DNA from: Tolypocladium sp. Sup5 PDA-1
Lineage: Eukaryota; Ascomycota; Sordariomycetes; Hypocreales; Ophiocordycipitaceae
Reading direction: 5' to 3'
NCBI GenBank assembly: GCA_000750105.3
Contig: JPHH03000006.1
Location: 806,001-870,000, forward strand
Length of the DNA: 64,000 nt
The position numbers and the translations under genes were made by a program. Shown piece after piece: positions 32,638-43,716 of this stretch; within the stretch, counting starts at the first letter, position 1, and each line of letters begins with the position of its first letter. Under the pieces are notes generated by a model, which searched no databases, had not been told where the DNA came from, and worked only from the letters and a program-made list of their open reading frames with translations.

Positions 32638-33153
32638 GATACGGGCCGGGGCAGCGGTGACATCGCCGCGTCTCTGCTTTCGGTGATGGGCGACTGGGCT
32701 TCGGAAGCCAAGGTGAGGGCGTTGGTGGAGCTTGCGTCGCCTGTGTGGCTGACTCTGTACTGAGGACGGCGGGCGTCCCGGATTAGTCATCAGCGGTCAC
32801 CATCACCGGGTGTTGGCCATAACTTAACGTTAATAGACGGCAACAATAGAACGGGATTGTCAATGCTCAATGTCGGAGCGAAACTCTTTTTGGCGCTTTG
32901 CTGCCGAAAGAAATTGGGACGCACAGTCTGGTTGATTGCAGCAAGATAAACACGCAGTTGATGAGAATATTGTCTTGCGGTCGCACGTCCCTGTGCGAGC
33001 CCGCAGATGTGAACCTCGGCTCCCGGCTGTTACACTTATACGGTAGACTGTCCCTCCTTGGACGCTCACCACTCCCCGGCAACACCATCTTCAGCGTCGA
33101 TATCACTCCATTCACCTCAATTATTCAGCGTCAGCGTACACCTCGAGCTCAAA
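32638..33153. promoter_or_regulatory. Divergent promoter between the Clr5 and crotonase genes
   Basis: These 516 bp separate two outward-pointing starts. It contains the palindrome TTAACGTTAA at 32824-32833 and a CA-rich leader before 33154. No clear TATA box on either side. Confidence 0.45.
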
Positions 33154-34062
33154 ATGTCACCCTCAAATCTCCCCGACAGCTACGCCTCCCTCTCCATCCC
33201 CGACCTCCTCCTCGCCCACCACCCGCCCACCTCCCCCTCCGTCACCCCCGTCATCACCGTCTCCCTGCACCGCCCGTCCGCAATGAACGCCTTTACCGAC
33301 CGGATGGCCAACTCCCTCATCACCACCTTCAACCTGCTCTCGTCGGACCCTCGCGTCAAGGCCGTCGTCCTCAGCTCCGCGGACCCCAAGAACAAGATCT
33401 TCTGCGCCGGCATGGACTTCAACGCCTCGCACAGCCTCGTCGACAAGGCCGCCGACCACCGCGACAGCGGCGGCCGCGTCGCCCTCGCCATCTACAACTG
33501 CAGCAAGCCCGTCATCGCTGCCATAAACGGCTCCGCCGTCGGCATCGGCATCACCATGACCCTGCCCGCCAACATCCGCGTCGCCAGCAGCAGCGCCAAG
33601 ATCGGCTTCGTGTTTGCGCGCCGGGGCTTCACCATGGAGGCTTGCAGCAGCTTCTTCCTCCCGCGACTAATTGGCATGAGCAGGGCGCTGCACCTCACAT
33701 CCACCGGCGCCGTGTACCCGGCCACGGACAAGCTCTTCGGCGAACTGTTCAGCGAGGTCGTCGCGCCGGACCAGGTCCTGCCCACAGCGCTCCGGATCGC
33801 GGACGAGATTGCCGGCAACGTGAGCATCGTGTCGTCTCGGTTGATGAAGGACATGATGTACCGCGGCCCGGCGACGCCCGAGGAGGCGCATCTCTTGGAG
33901 AGCAGGTTGTTCCACGGCCTACTGGTCGCCGAGGACTCCCAGGAGGGCCGGGCGAGCTTTCTCGAGAAGAGGATGCCGGACTTTAAAATGACCATGGACG
34001 ACGCCCCAGAGTCGTATCCATGGTGGACACCAATAGATCTCAGGGTCAAGTCCAAGATATAG
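33154..34062 (+). CDS. Enoyl-CoA hydratase/isomerase (crotonase) family protein, possibly peroxisomal
   Basis: Acyl-CoA-processing enzyme of the crotonase fold, 302 aa, no intron. The start at 33154 has a strong context (ctcaaaATGtc); the frame is open further upstream but without an ATG. CoA-binding and oxyanion-hole segments are visible as RPSAMNAFTDRM, NKIFCAGMDFN and the central NGSAVGIGITMTLPANIRVA, followed by KIGFVFARRGFTMEACSSF. Glu in FTMEACSS sits where crotonases carry a catalytic acid. The C-terminus ends SKI, a weak version of the peroxisomal SKL signal. A hydratase or delta3-delta2-isomerase role in beta-oxidation is likely, but the exact reaction cannot be fixed from sequence. 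Divergent from the Clr5 gene. Confidence 0.9.
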   Translation: MSPSNLPDSYASLSIPDLLLAHHPPTSPSVTPVITVSLHRPSAMNAFTDRMANSLITTFNLLSSDPRVKAVVLSSADPKNKIFCAGMDFNASHSLVDKAADHRDSGGRVALAIYNCSKPVIAAINGSAVGIGITMTLPANIRVASSSAKIGFVFARRGFTMEACSSFFLPRLIGMSRALHLTSTGAVYPATDKLFGELFSEVVAPDQVLPTALRIADEIAGNVSIVSSRLMKDMMYRGPATPEEAHLLESRLFHGLLVAEDSQEGRASFLEKRMPDFKMTMDDAPESYPWWTPIDLRVKSKI

Positions 34063-34915
34063 AGCGTCGTGTGTACGTATATAATATCATGCCGTTGAGT
34101 GCGGCCTTGTCGCTGAGCGGCAGCGTCACGCACATCTCAATTCACAGGGTAGACCAAGCTATAACTTCGCGACGGAGGCTCACAGGACTGCAAAAACTAT
34201 TTCTTTGCATGTACAGCGCCTATACGAGCAGCCCACCGGCCCGCCTCGATCCTCATCCAACGGTCGTTGACGCGCCGGCAGATCCCCTGCCCGAAGGCTA
34301 CAAAAAGAAGAACGCTCACTTTCCCCGGATACCAAAAAAAATTGACGAGAAACATACCCAAGAGACCTTCCCCCATGCCCTGCTCGTGTATTCCAAGAAT
34401 CAGGATCCCCAATGCCCCGTTGTTGCTGAACCCAGTTCAAAGCCCCCAGCCCCATTCGATGATGATGCAGTCGTGACAAAAAGAGGCAGAAAAGCCAAAA
34501 GCAAACATTCAAAAATCGCCGGTTCCTCCTTTCCGCTCCAGGACGCCATGCAATAAAAATCAAGCAGTTTTTTCGGCCGAGCAGAGGGTTGCTCGTCGCA
34601 GGTGGCTGTGGCTGCGACGATTCCGTATGGCGCGAAAAGCTAGGCGAGTGCAATCCTCTGTGGCTGGACGGTTGGTATCCCGGCTCTGGTGGTTCAGAGT
34701 TGGGTGTCGTTCCGAGAAGCAAAGGTGCGGGTATCTGTCGCTCGTATGAGAGGGGGTGGCTATAGCTGTGTTGACGGGGGGTTCGAGTCCAGTAAGTAGT
34801 ATCATCGGATAGTGGTATGGGTCGTGAGTATAAAGTAGATATTGGTGGCTGCTGTCGCAACACCGTGCTTCCAGCTGGATGCTGACGGACCGGTTGGCTT
34901 GCTCGTAATTCGCTC
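34063..34915. other. Convergent 3' intergenic region
   Basis: These 853 bp lie between the ends of two converging genes. Frames on both strands extend from the flanking 3' ends, but none resembles a protein family. A GGTTCGAGTCC string at 34780-34790 looks like a tRNA B box but has no cloverleaf around it. Confidence 0.4.
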
Positions 34916-36367
34916 CTAGCGTCGTCCAAGCTTGATCAACCGCGTTCTCAGCCACAGCATAAAGGCGGTCCAGACGCCCACGGTCTTGTGCTTGGCCGTC
35001 TTTGTCCTCTTGGGCGACTTGAACTGCACGTCATCGGCCCTCGCCCGGGGCGCCTGTCCGGAAAAGGGACCCTTTTCGTTGCTGTCGTCAAACTTGCCCG
35101 CCTTGGAGCCCGTGCCCCCTCTCCGGTGCGGGCCCCCGTTGGAGTTGGAGTTGGTTGCGCTGGCTAGGCTGGCGTGGCTCCCTTTACGGAGACGAGTCTG
35201 CTCGCGCTCCTGCTTCTGCGCCTCCTTGGAGTCGGCGCGCTCCCGCCTGCGGACCTGCTCGCGGGCGTACTTTTCCTCCTTGGCGCGCTCCTTGGCCTCG
35301 AACTTGCGACGGGCCTCGCGGACCTGCTCCTGGCGAGTGGCAGTATCGACTTCACTTCGGGAGCGGAGGCGAAAGCCCATGTCGAGTGAGTTTCGTAGGG
35401 GAGACATGGGGTTGACCGATGATGAGAATGAGGGTGTGGTGGTGGTGGTGGTGGTGGTGTTGGTGGTGGTGGCCTGAGCGGAAGACAGGGTCGTTCCGGT
35501 CGTGGCCAGAGGTGCCGTCGTGGACAGCGGCGAGTCGACGACCGAGGTGCCGGCACTGAGCTGCAGCTCGGAGCGGCTCTGATTCACAGAGTTGGAGACG
35601 AAGCGCTGCACAGAGCCAGAGTTGGAGCGGCTGGCCGTCACGCGCAGCGTGTGCATGCCATCCGACACGGAGCTGGTGCGCTGGCTGGCGAGCGAGGGCC
35701 GGCGGTGCTGCGGGAGATAGGCGGCCTGGGTGACCTGGGGACGGACGGCGGAGGAGGCGGTGGGGTGGTAGGAGGCGTAGGGATCGAGGTCGTCGCCGTC
35801 CTCGGTGATGGTGGGCGAGTAGTCGCGAGGCGCGATGCCGTTGGGGTTGTCCAAGGAGGCGCGCGAGTACGAGAGCGGCAGCGTCGAGGCGTGGGGCGTC
35901 TGCTGGAAGGGATGCACGAAGGAGCCGCCGTTGCGCCCGCCGCTGTTGGTAGTCGCGATAGAGGCGTGCGAGGTGCCGCTGGTAGAGCGCGCGTGCGAGT
36001 ACTTGACGCGGCCGCTGCCGCCGGCGATGGCTCCTCCGCCTGGCGCGGCGCCTCCTCCTGCACCGGCGAGGTCTGATGGGCCAAAGGAAAAGCTTACATC
36101 ACGCGCGGTCCTGGCCGCCAACGCGCCGCCATTCGCGACGCCTGCACCGCCGTCGCTGTCGTAGGGCCCGTAGCCATAGTCCAGCGAGGCGAGGCGCGGC
36201 GAGGGCTGGTCGTCCCAGCCGCGGTCGAGGTCGAGCGACTCGCGGTCCGAGTGATGCGAGTGCAGCTTCTTGAGGATGGGCTTGACGGCGTTGCGGCTGC
36301 GCGACTTTGTGATTTTGCCGCTCGAGTGCTGGCCGAAGGCGCTCGAGTGCATCTGCAGCGAGGCCAT
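34916..36367 (-). CDS. Basic, Ser-rich hypothetical protein with C-terminal hydrophobic/amphipathic end
   Basis: Uninterrupted frame of 483 aa from the ATG at 36367 (MASLQMHSSAFGQHSSGKI); an in-frame ATG at 36586 adds 73 low-complexity residues and is less likely. No known domain. Visible parts: a basic N-terminal block (KSRSRNAVKPILKKLHSHHS), a long Ser/Gly/Thr-rich disordered middle with a threonine run coded by a GGT/GTG microsatellite (35437-35475), and a charged helix rich in Arg/Glu/Lys (about 365-420, with ARRKFEAKERAKEEKYAREQ). The end is KTVGVWTAFMLWLRTRLIKL, which could sit on or in a membrane. The composition suggests a scaffold or adaptor; function unknown. It reads like the conserved unknown proteins seen in Sordariomycetes, but I could not compare it. 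Confidence 0.75.
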   Translation of the reverse strand: MASLQMHSSAFGQHSSGKITKSRSRNAVKPILKKLHSHHSDRESLDLDRGWDDQPSPRLASLDYGYGPYDSDGGAGVANGGALAARTARDVSFSFGPSDLAGAGGGAAPGGGAIAGGSGRVKYSHARSTSGTSHASIATTNSGGRNGGSFVHPFQQTPHASTLPLSYSRASLDNPNGIAPRDYSPTITEDGDDLDPYASYHPTASSAVRPQVTQAAYLPQHRRPSLASQRTSSVSDGMHTLRVTASRSNSGSVQRFVSNSVNQSRSELQLSAGTSVVDSPLSTTAPLATTGTTLSSAQATTTNTTTTTTTTPSFSSSVNPMSPLRNSLDMGFRLRSRSEVDTATRQEQVREARRKFEAKERAKEEKYAREQVRRRERADSKEAQKQEREQTRLRKGSHASLASATNSNSNGGPHRRGGTGSKAGKFDDSNEKGPFSGQAPRARADDVQFKSPKRTKTAKHKTVGVWTAFMLWLRTRLIKLGRR

Positions 36368-38156
36368 GGTCGGGGACTGGGGGCCTCTGTTGGCTGCTGG
36401 CTGCTGGCTTACAGGTGGTGGCAGCAGCCAATAGCGTAGGTAGGTGTGTACGGAGTAGGCGTGTATGTTGATGCAGGTCGATGTCGGATGTCGCGATGTT
36501 GACGTTGAGCTGTGCGGTTTGTTGTCGGTGCTGGCGCTGGCGCTGGCGCTGCTGCGTGGCTGAAGTATAAGTCTGTCTGCCTTCACCGACTCCGAACGGC
36601 CTCCGGCTGGCTCACGCCATCACCTCTCGTCGTCGCTCTCAAGCTGGTGTCACAACGGCGACGGACGCAACACGAGGCATTGGCGGCGCAGCACACACGA
36701 CCAGCAGATCCAAACACCGTGGAGGGGTGGTGGGTGGTGGGTGGTGGTGGTGAACAACAGCAACACCAGTGACCGGTCAACGGCAAACAACCAGCGGACG
36801 AGAAGGGCAAAGAAGGGAACAAGTAAGGGAAAAGGGAAGAAGAGGTTCGAGGTTCGAGGTTCGAGAACAGGAGCAGAGTGAGCTGAATTGGTGAATGATG
36901 AGTGATGAATGAGGGGCGAGCAGGGGACGGACGGGACGGGCAACGAGGCGCAACCCCGGCCGATTACGACGGTGTCTGCGGCGAGCGAGATGGGTCCCGC
37001 CTCCAAGGCTCCAGGGTTGTCTGTGCCTCGACGCTTCCAGGTTCTGCTGGCCTGTGATGAGAGCCAAGGCCAAAGATAGCAGCACCCGGGCAAGCAAACA
37101 AACAAACGGGCAGGGGCCAGGATGCGGCGATGGTCGATGGATGGTCGCCTCAGCCTCGAGTGGCGGCAAAGGGGCACGTGGGCGCTTTGTGGGGAGGAGA
37201 AACAGCGACGAGACGTGCTGACGAGGAAGAGGAAGAGGAAGAAGAGGAGGACGAGGGAGGACGAGATAAGAATGGACGGCGAGGCAGAGCTGGAATACTT
37301 CGCACCGGGGCAGATAAGGGTAGACGGTCGCTGGTAACGGGACGGAATGGGAATGGCACCTCAGCAATCAATAAGGTAAGGTAGGTAGTGAGTGTCCAGG
37401 CCTTCCGCGCGCGGATTCGCCGTAAACAACACCACAGTGGCTCGGTGAGTGGGCTGCAGCGCCTGCGGGGAGCCCGCCCGCCATGGAACTCTGTCGTCGG
37501 CATGAGGCTATGGGAATGGGTCTCGCTCATTACAGTTTGGAATTGCTGCCCATTTCGCCATGATTAAGCTCATCTCTCGGAACCGTATTCCTTCGAGAAG
37601 ACGCACGTCAGCGTTATTCCGTCATCTCCCCCTTTGTCTCGCCCGTGTTTGCGGACTAATAGCCCCGAGAATGGAAACTCTCGCCATTCTCGCAAACTGC
37701 CCGTCCCCGAGGGATAAACAACACGCCCCAGGTCAGCCCCGTGCGGGAATGTCGGCCTGGGCAACGCCTCGTCCTCCCGCGCCGCCATTGGCTGCGCGAG
37801 GTGGTGGGCAATCAATCTGGCGGCGGAGGCGGAAGAGGATGTGGAGGGTCGCACTGCCAGATCGCCCGTTTCTGTATCACGCACCGCTGCGGCCTTTTTC
37901 ATCCTGCTAGTGCCTTCCAGGTTGTCGTCAGCACAAGGCCAAGGACGCTGTTGTTGGCTCCAGTGCTCAGAGCCTCTTGGCTGATGGGAGGTGATGCTCG
38001 GCAGAGGCGGGGATGGGAAACGCCTCGGCGCCGCATCAGCGGCGCAAGCACCCATGTCTGTCTGAAGGTCTCCGCTCGTTGTTTATCCCTCTTTGAGATG
38101 CCGGAGTCTTTGCCCTTGTCGCTGCTGCTGCCGCTGCGAAACGTACTCGCAGTGTG

Positions 38157-38179
38157 TACGGACTACTCCGTACTCGTAG
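38157..38179. repeat. TCCGTA/TACGGA palindromic motif cluster
   Basis: Short run reading TACGGACTACTCCGTACTCG, one member of the dispersed motif family seen through the gene-poor parts of the window. Confidence 0.6.
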
Positions 38180-38723
38180 ACAGTTCTTGGATCCCCCCAA
38201 CGCCGGCCGCCGGCCGCTCATCCCCCTCGCCAGCCTGTCATCTCAAAGATCTACAGGGTCGCAGTCTAACGGGTTGCAGCCGATGCCCTGCCGCAGACGG
38301 GACGATGGACCCATCCAGATCCGTGCGAAAGCATCACCAAATCATCAGCAATGATCCTCCTCCTATGCAGATTGTTGCCCGTAAGCAGCCGCACTCGTAG
38401 CCGCATCAACTCGACTCGACTCAGCTAGAGCTGCTAGACTCAGCACTGCCAACAGCCAACAAACAGCCAACAACCCCCATCCTCCATCCTCCTTCCTCCA
38501 TCCGTCCCCGTCTCGCCACCATCTGCGCAAAGGTGCCATTTTCGGGTGCGTGGCGCACTAGTTCTTGGATGGCTCACCCCTCCCTCCCAACGATACTAAA
38601 CGCTGGCGATAGTTAAGAGATAGAATTTAAGAACAGTGGGCTACTTCGCACGTTGTAGAGAATGAAATTCTTTATACATATTATTACCCGTTGGTAAAAT
38701 AAAAATAAAGCGGAAGAGGGAGC

Positions 38724-38733
38724 AAAAAGAAAA
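38724..38733 (-). terminator. RNA polymerase III terminator of tRNA-Leu
   Basis: On the minus strand the tRNA 3' end is followed after one base by TTTT, then C and TTTTT, the standard Pol III stop signal. Confidence 0.75.
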
Positions 38734-38734
38734 T

Positions 38735-38828
38735 GACGAAAGTGGGGTTCGAACCCACGACCCCTTTCGGGATTTGGAGTAAAATAAAATCTTAAGCCAA
38801 ACGCCTTCGACCACTCGGCCATTTCGTC
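38735..38828 (-). tRNA. tRNA-Leu (anticodon UAA) with a 12-nt intron
   Basis: Read on the minus strand, the 7-bp acceptor stem GACGAAA/TTTCGTC pairs perfectly. The D arm contains GGCCGAGTGGTCGAAGGC. The anticodon stem TTTGG/CCAAA encloses CTTAAG plus a 12-nt insert, the intron at about 38779-38790, placed one base 3' of the anticodon TAA (38792-38794) as in all nuclear tRNA introns. A long variable arm (CCCGAAAGGG) marks a class II tRNA, and the T arm GTGGG-TTCGAAC-CCCAC is perfect. It belongs with the tRNA-Leu decoding UUA. No CCA is encoded, as expected in eukaryotes. Confidence 0.95.
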
Positions 38829-41800
38829 GACATTATTCTATTAGCTAATCCGTAAACATCGCTATATACCCTATGCCTCTGGCTTCCTGGGAACTCTCCA
38901 TTTAACCACGTATTCCATGCAGCAAACGTACAATGGGCCTTTTGTGAGAAAGAAAGAGATGGGGGGCTCATTCGCCTTACGCACTTATCCTCATATTAGT
39001 TGCAGTTTACATATACCGCGGTTACGTCGTCGCAACGAGTCGGCGCTCCGCGGCAGCGATACACGAATTACGGCTCGTTTGCTCTGCAGCACCAGCCTGT
39101 GACATTCAACTCAGCCGAGCCAAGCAAACACAGCATGCGTGATGGCTGGATCCTCCTCCTCATCCTCCTCTCTCCATCGGCTGCGACGGCGGACGTGGCA
39201 AAACGCCATGCATCGCTGACAGGGCGTCCCGTATCGCGTCGCTGCTCCATCCATCCACGTGTAAGTGAGCGGCCTCCCCGGCCTCCCCCTCCTCTGACCC
39301 CTCCACATGTCCGCATCTCCCGGGCGGCACCTCTGAATCCGAACCGCCACATCCCTACCATGGCCGTGGCAAACGCCAATGCGTGCGTGCTGCTACTACT
39401 ACTTCGTACATACTGCGTACTCTGCTGAGTTTCGTAGTTTCATGGCTCCCGTTTCAGGCATTCGACTATTGCCTTTCTGAACCCCACAACCATGTGCATG
39501 CCTCATATGCGGATTTCTGATCTTGGCCCTTCTACGCCCCCAGCTCAACCTGCAGTAGCTGGCCCTCCACCCAGGCGATTGGCCCAACGGCGAGGGAACC
39601 CAAAGCTCCGGTACGCCCAATCAATGGCTGTGCCTCATCACGCCCGCGCCATCGAGGTTTCGGCCGGGGCTCAGAGTGGTGGGTTGCCGACATCCTTCGT
39701 GTTGAGTTCGTGGACTGCTGCGAGGCGTTATCCATGAAGCTAGGCTGACCCGGAGCATAAGGAACTCCAAAGACTGCCAGCGCCCCCTTGAGACGCGGTG
39801 GCGCTGCTGTTGCAGATGTGCGGTGCGGCAATTCACGTGAAACCCAGGACCTCAGACCTTGAGCACCGTCATAGGTTGACTTGAAAGTATCTCATTATTA
39901 GTTGTGGTTACGTAGATGGGTTCGGTGTTGAGCGACGAGCCATGTTGGCATCTCATGAAAGTTATGAATATACTCGTACTCTGCTGTATCCTGCTTCGCC
40001 ATGCGGCCAAGCCACGCCACAGATGCCGCTCTTCCCCACAGATGACCCAACACTGGGGACCAAGCTTCATGCCCAGCATAGAGGATCAAGTTGAACTGAG
40101 TCGTGATCTATACTGCGGCCCCCGAATTATATCTGCGCCTATGGCATCTCGATGGCGTGCGTGTCTACTCTGCCGTTCCTCACAGACATGTGAACCACTG
40201 CCGTCATGCCTCGCAGCCTGCCTCACCACGTCTCTCAGAGCAAATGAACAGTGTAGCTGAGGCTGCTTGACCCATATGGGGCCTACATTAGAAGAGGCGC
40301 CGAACAAAAGGATCGAGTCGGCTTGCCCAACTCGACATCGCCTCCCATGTACTGCGCTAGACTATGTGGAAGTCGGAGTCCACCACATCCAGTACTTCGG
40401 GCAGCCCAGCCGTAGAGACACTCAAATCCCAAAGACAACACAAACGAGCAAGACTAGTACCATCGGAATCTCCTATTAAGACGGAAAGCAGACTTTCTCG
40501 TTTGTGGCTATTGCTTGACATAGTTTGTGAGCCCGCCATTCCCATCCCATAGTTTCCCCCACCGTGTTACCTGCATTGCTTCCTAGATCTACAGCCAAAT
40601 TGGCCAGGTCTTTATGAGTTTAGATCTCATTTAAAGATATCGTTCGTCGGGTGTTTGATCCTTGGTCCCTTCTGGACACGATCTTGAACCCGCAGCAAGC
40701 AGCCCACAGCCCGGAAGAGTACGGCTGGTCTGTAAGAAAGATGCCAATGCTTCCAGAAGAGTATTTGCCATCCCTATTCTTTGCGCAGCCCTTTGTATCT
40801 CTGCAAGGGCACTCCAACGCTTTGCGTAACTAACCAGATTGATGGTTCCCATTCCTTGCGCAGAGTTCTGGCAATGGGTACATTGACTAGCGATTCTCTT
40901 AAACTCGACTCTGTCGTACACAGTTATGCCCTGCCGCAGCTCATCAGTTCACAGGCATGTTTTCATGGACCATCTAGGCAGCTGGCCCTTGATCAATTCC
41001 AACCCTTGGCACAATCAAATGCACAGTACACGTATATTCTCCTCTTTTACAAACAACACAGCCAGGGCTCTCGCTCCACTCGTATGAGTAGCGGGATAAT
41101 GTTATGTTCACCTTTTCTCCAACTTGCCAAACGCTTCACTTGTCTTAACCACAAAGAGCAGGTCGATCTCGGCAACTCGGCAGTCTCCTTGCAGGAAAGT
41201 TCAGCAGATCTGACATGAAGAAAAAGGAAGAAAAAAGCTTTTATTGAGGGGTCCTGGCGAAGGTTCCGGGAGTGGAGGGGGCCCTTTGTCTTGCGAACCG
41301 GGCTTGCTTTGAAGAGCAACAAAGCTTCGTCCATCGGGTACTTCGACGCCGCGGTCTTATATCTGCATCTGTTCAGATCGGCAGCTGAAGAGATTGTTGT
41401 CCTTGCCTTGCTTCGCCCCTCCAGTCACTTGCCTGGATCTCGACCAGCTTTGTATGTCCCTGTCTCAAGACCACCGCGATAAAGTTCTTTTGCATCGCAG
41501 GAGCCAAGAGTTCTGCCGAAGAAAGGGGCGGCACGCAGAAGCAGCCCGTGTCAGCATGAAACGGCAGCCCTGCCAACACAGTTCAAAGCTATATATACAG
41601 CCATACAGGGAAGGTGCTCGCCTTGATATCCCCAAGGTACGTGCGTAAGTACCAAGACCTGAGCCGAACTTTGGTGCTACCTATCCCGGGCTCCTGGTTA
41701 TCACATCGAGGTCGATCGGCATGCTTGACCTTGGGTTGGATTGGGACGTGACACGGCGTGCTGCGAAGAATCTTGTCTGCGGAGACTACGCCTAGGCCCG

Positions 41801-42135
41801 GCCACAAGCAATGCGTTACGTGCTGCCACGCCTCATCTGTACGTATCATTCTGTTTCCGCATGCAGCCGATCTTGACCTGCTCCATGCGGTTCAGCAGAG
41901 TCGTCTGTATAAAGTCTTATAGTAGTTGGTGCTTGTCCTATATCCCAGTTCGCCAATGTCATCAATACAGCTATACTCCCTCAACGTCTCATGTAGGAGA
42001 TTAGTAGATAGGCTTTGGCTGCCTACTCAGACATCAACCCCCGTCAAAACGCAAGCGCCAATAGGAACCTTGGCTCCGCCTCTTGCCACATTTCCTCGTC
42101 GACGTCCAACCTGCAACGTAGGGTGTTAGAGAGAT

Positions 42136-42199
42136 GGGCGCTTCGAGATCTGGGCGCTTCGGGATCTACGCGCCTCGGGGTCTACGCGCTTTGGGATTG
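42136..42199. repeat. Tandem repeat, four copies of a 16-bp unit
   Basis: Consecutive units GGGCGCTTCGAGATCT, GGGCGCTTCGGGATCT, ACGCGCCTCGGGGTCT and ACGCGCTTTGGGATTG. The copies differ mostly by transitions. Confidence 0.8.
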
Positions 42200-42949
42200 G
42201 TTTGATTGGTTTGCGCTTGCTGAACAAGTATCCGGTTGCAGTCCCCAGATAGCCAACAGGAAGGGCTTCCGTGAGTTGGTACGTGACATGCAAAGCCTCG
42301 TTTCATATGCGGGTCGAGTCTGCTTGCGCATGTACCGTTCGTGGGCACCGTCCCGATGCAACCTACCGAGACAAGCGACCTAAGGAAGATGGATTCAAAC
42401 CCGTCTGGCAAAGTTTCTGGCATCCCATCCGGATATAGGCTTGGGTCGGTGTAAATCGGTGCGCCACGGTGACTGGATCTCCGACCTCTTGCCCTCGAAG
42501 CAAACAGGGTGATCTGGCCACTGCATCGCGACGCTGCTCTCTTGAACGGGTTTAATAGCTAAGAGTAAAAGGCCCGGCAATATTCTCAAGTTAGTAATAG
42601 CTGCGCCGTTTTCTGAGCTGCTTAGTGCGTCAAGGGTGTGACCAATATGTCTCTGAGTCTGCTAGCTAGTATGTAACAGCTCAAACAATCTCATGAACTG
42701 CAGCTACTGCACTCTTAGAGTGAACAACCCTAGCAAATCCCCAGAGCGCAAACACAGAAAACTCCATAAGGTGCAGTGAGCGGCTTAGCAAATGGGTAGA
42801 ACATTGCATGGATTAATGTCTTGAGCGTATGTTAGACGAGGTGCCATATCCAGAACCGAGGATATTCATCAACCTCGCTTGCCCTTCTCACAAGCTGCAC
42901 TCCTTGCCCATTCTGAAACGAAACGGCATACGAAGTACCAACGCCACAC

Positions 42950-43200
42950 CGGGCTCGTGCGAGCCATTTACTTGCTAGTCCCCGACGAGCATGCGTCATA
43001 ACCCGCAACGTTCCAGTTGTGTTAAAATGAGAAAACGGCAAAGCCCCCCCGGTTGCGGTTCAGCATGAGGTGGCTAGAGAATATCCCATGCGCTTTGGAA
43101 CAGCCGAGACTATACAGCATGTACTGTTCGCCGTAGCAATGGCGGCAAGGTTGCGTGTCCAGCGAGTAGGCAGGGTTCGTTGAGGGCTTTGACTGACGTG
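42950..43200 (+). mobile_element. Possible decayed C-terminal remnant of a LINE-type retrotransposon
   Basis: One frame reads RFGTAETIQHVLFA, and a neighbouring frame just upstream reads KMRKRQSPPGCGSA. Together they resemble the Cys-rich ending of fungal LINE ORF2 proteins (SPxCxCG..ET..HVL..C), but with frame breaks and a lost cysteine. There is no reverse transcriptase domain nearby. A short chance resemblance is possible. Confidence 0.25.
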
Positions 43201-43682
43201 CAAGGTGACAAAGCTCCGGCCCACCGAATTACACCGAGATCCACAGCGCCGCTGGGCGAGATGGAAGACGAGTGGAATAAGAATGCCGAAGGAACAATCG
43301 GCCACATTCCCTAGAGCGTCGTAGGTTTATGCACTGTGTCCTTGATGGCCCAGGCTTCATCGTCGAGGTAGCAAGCCTAATAAGGACACTTGAGACTGGG
43401 GTTGTTGGTCAGCCATCCTGTTGGCTCACTGCAACACCGCCAACACGAAAATGGCTGCCTGTTGGAATTCTCTCGTTTCTTCTTCTCCTACATTTGCAGT
43501 TCCGACCCTGGATCAGTCCTTGGATTGGACTCCACGGGGCGTGCGAGTTGCCCTGGCCCGAGTCACCCTCGCTGTCGCGGACTGCCGGATGCTAGATCCG
43601 CGTAATCGACCCAACACCAAGTCGATTTGAGCAAGGGCACCGAGTGCCGCCAGACGGTGCGCCAGTTTGAGTAGTCGTAACT

Positions 43683-43716
43683 TCCGTACGGACTACGGAG
43701 TAGGTACTTCGTACTC
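43683..43716. repeat. TCCGTA/TACGGA palindromic motif cluster
   Basis: Contains TCCGTACGGACTACGGAGTA and then GGTACTTCGTACTCG. Several units overlap as self-complementary runs. It lies in the gene-poor region. Confidence 0.7.

Larger units (their letters stand above)
36368..38734. promoter_or_regulatory. Long upstream region of the Ser-rich gene, up to the tRNA
   Basis: About 2.4 kb without a supported gene. The first kilobase upstream of 36367 is rich in minus-strand pyrimidine runs and holds simple repeats: GGCGCT units at 36534-36552, GGTGGTGGGTGG at 36722-36750 and GGTTCGA three times at 36843-36864. This suggests a long leader or promoter. A TCCGTA/TACGGA cluster lies at 38157-38179. 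Confidence 0.35.

Noticed and set aside
34780..34790. GGTTCGAGTCC resembling a tRNA B box
   Set aside because: The flanking bases do not form a T stem, and no acceptor, D or anticodon arm can be folded around it.
34180..34929. Minus-strand frame of 249 aa at the 3' end of the Ser-rich gene
   Set aside because: It overlaps the end of the better-supported gene in another phase, has no domain, and falls in the expected 3' UTR zone.
36843..36864. GGTTCGA repeated three times, resembling tRNA T-loop sequence
   Set aside because: It is a 7-bp tandem microsatellite with no cloverleaf context.
39135..39428. Frame starting MRDGWILLLILLSPSAA that resembles a short secreted protein (97 aa)
   Set aside because: After a signal-like start the sequence is Pro/Arg-rich low complexity with no conserved cysteine pattern. 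It lies in a gene-poor region and has no promoter evidence.
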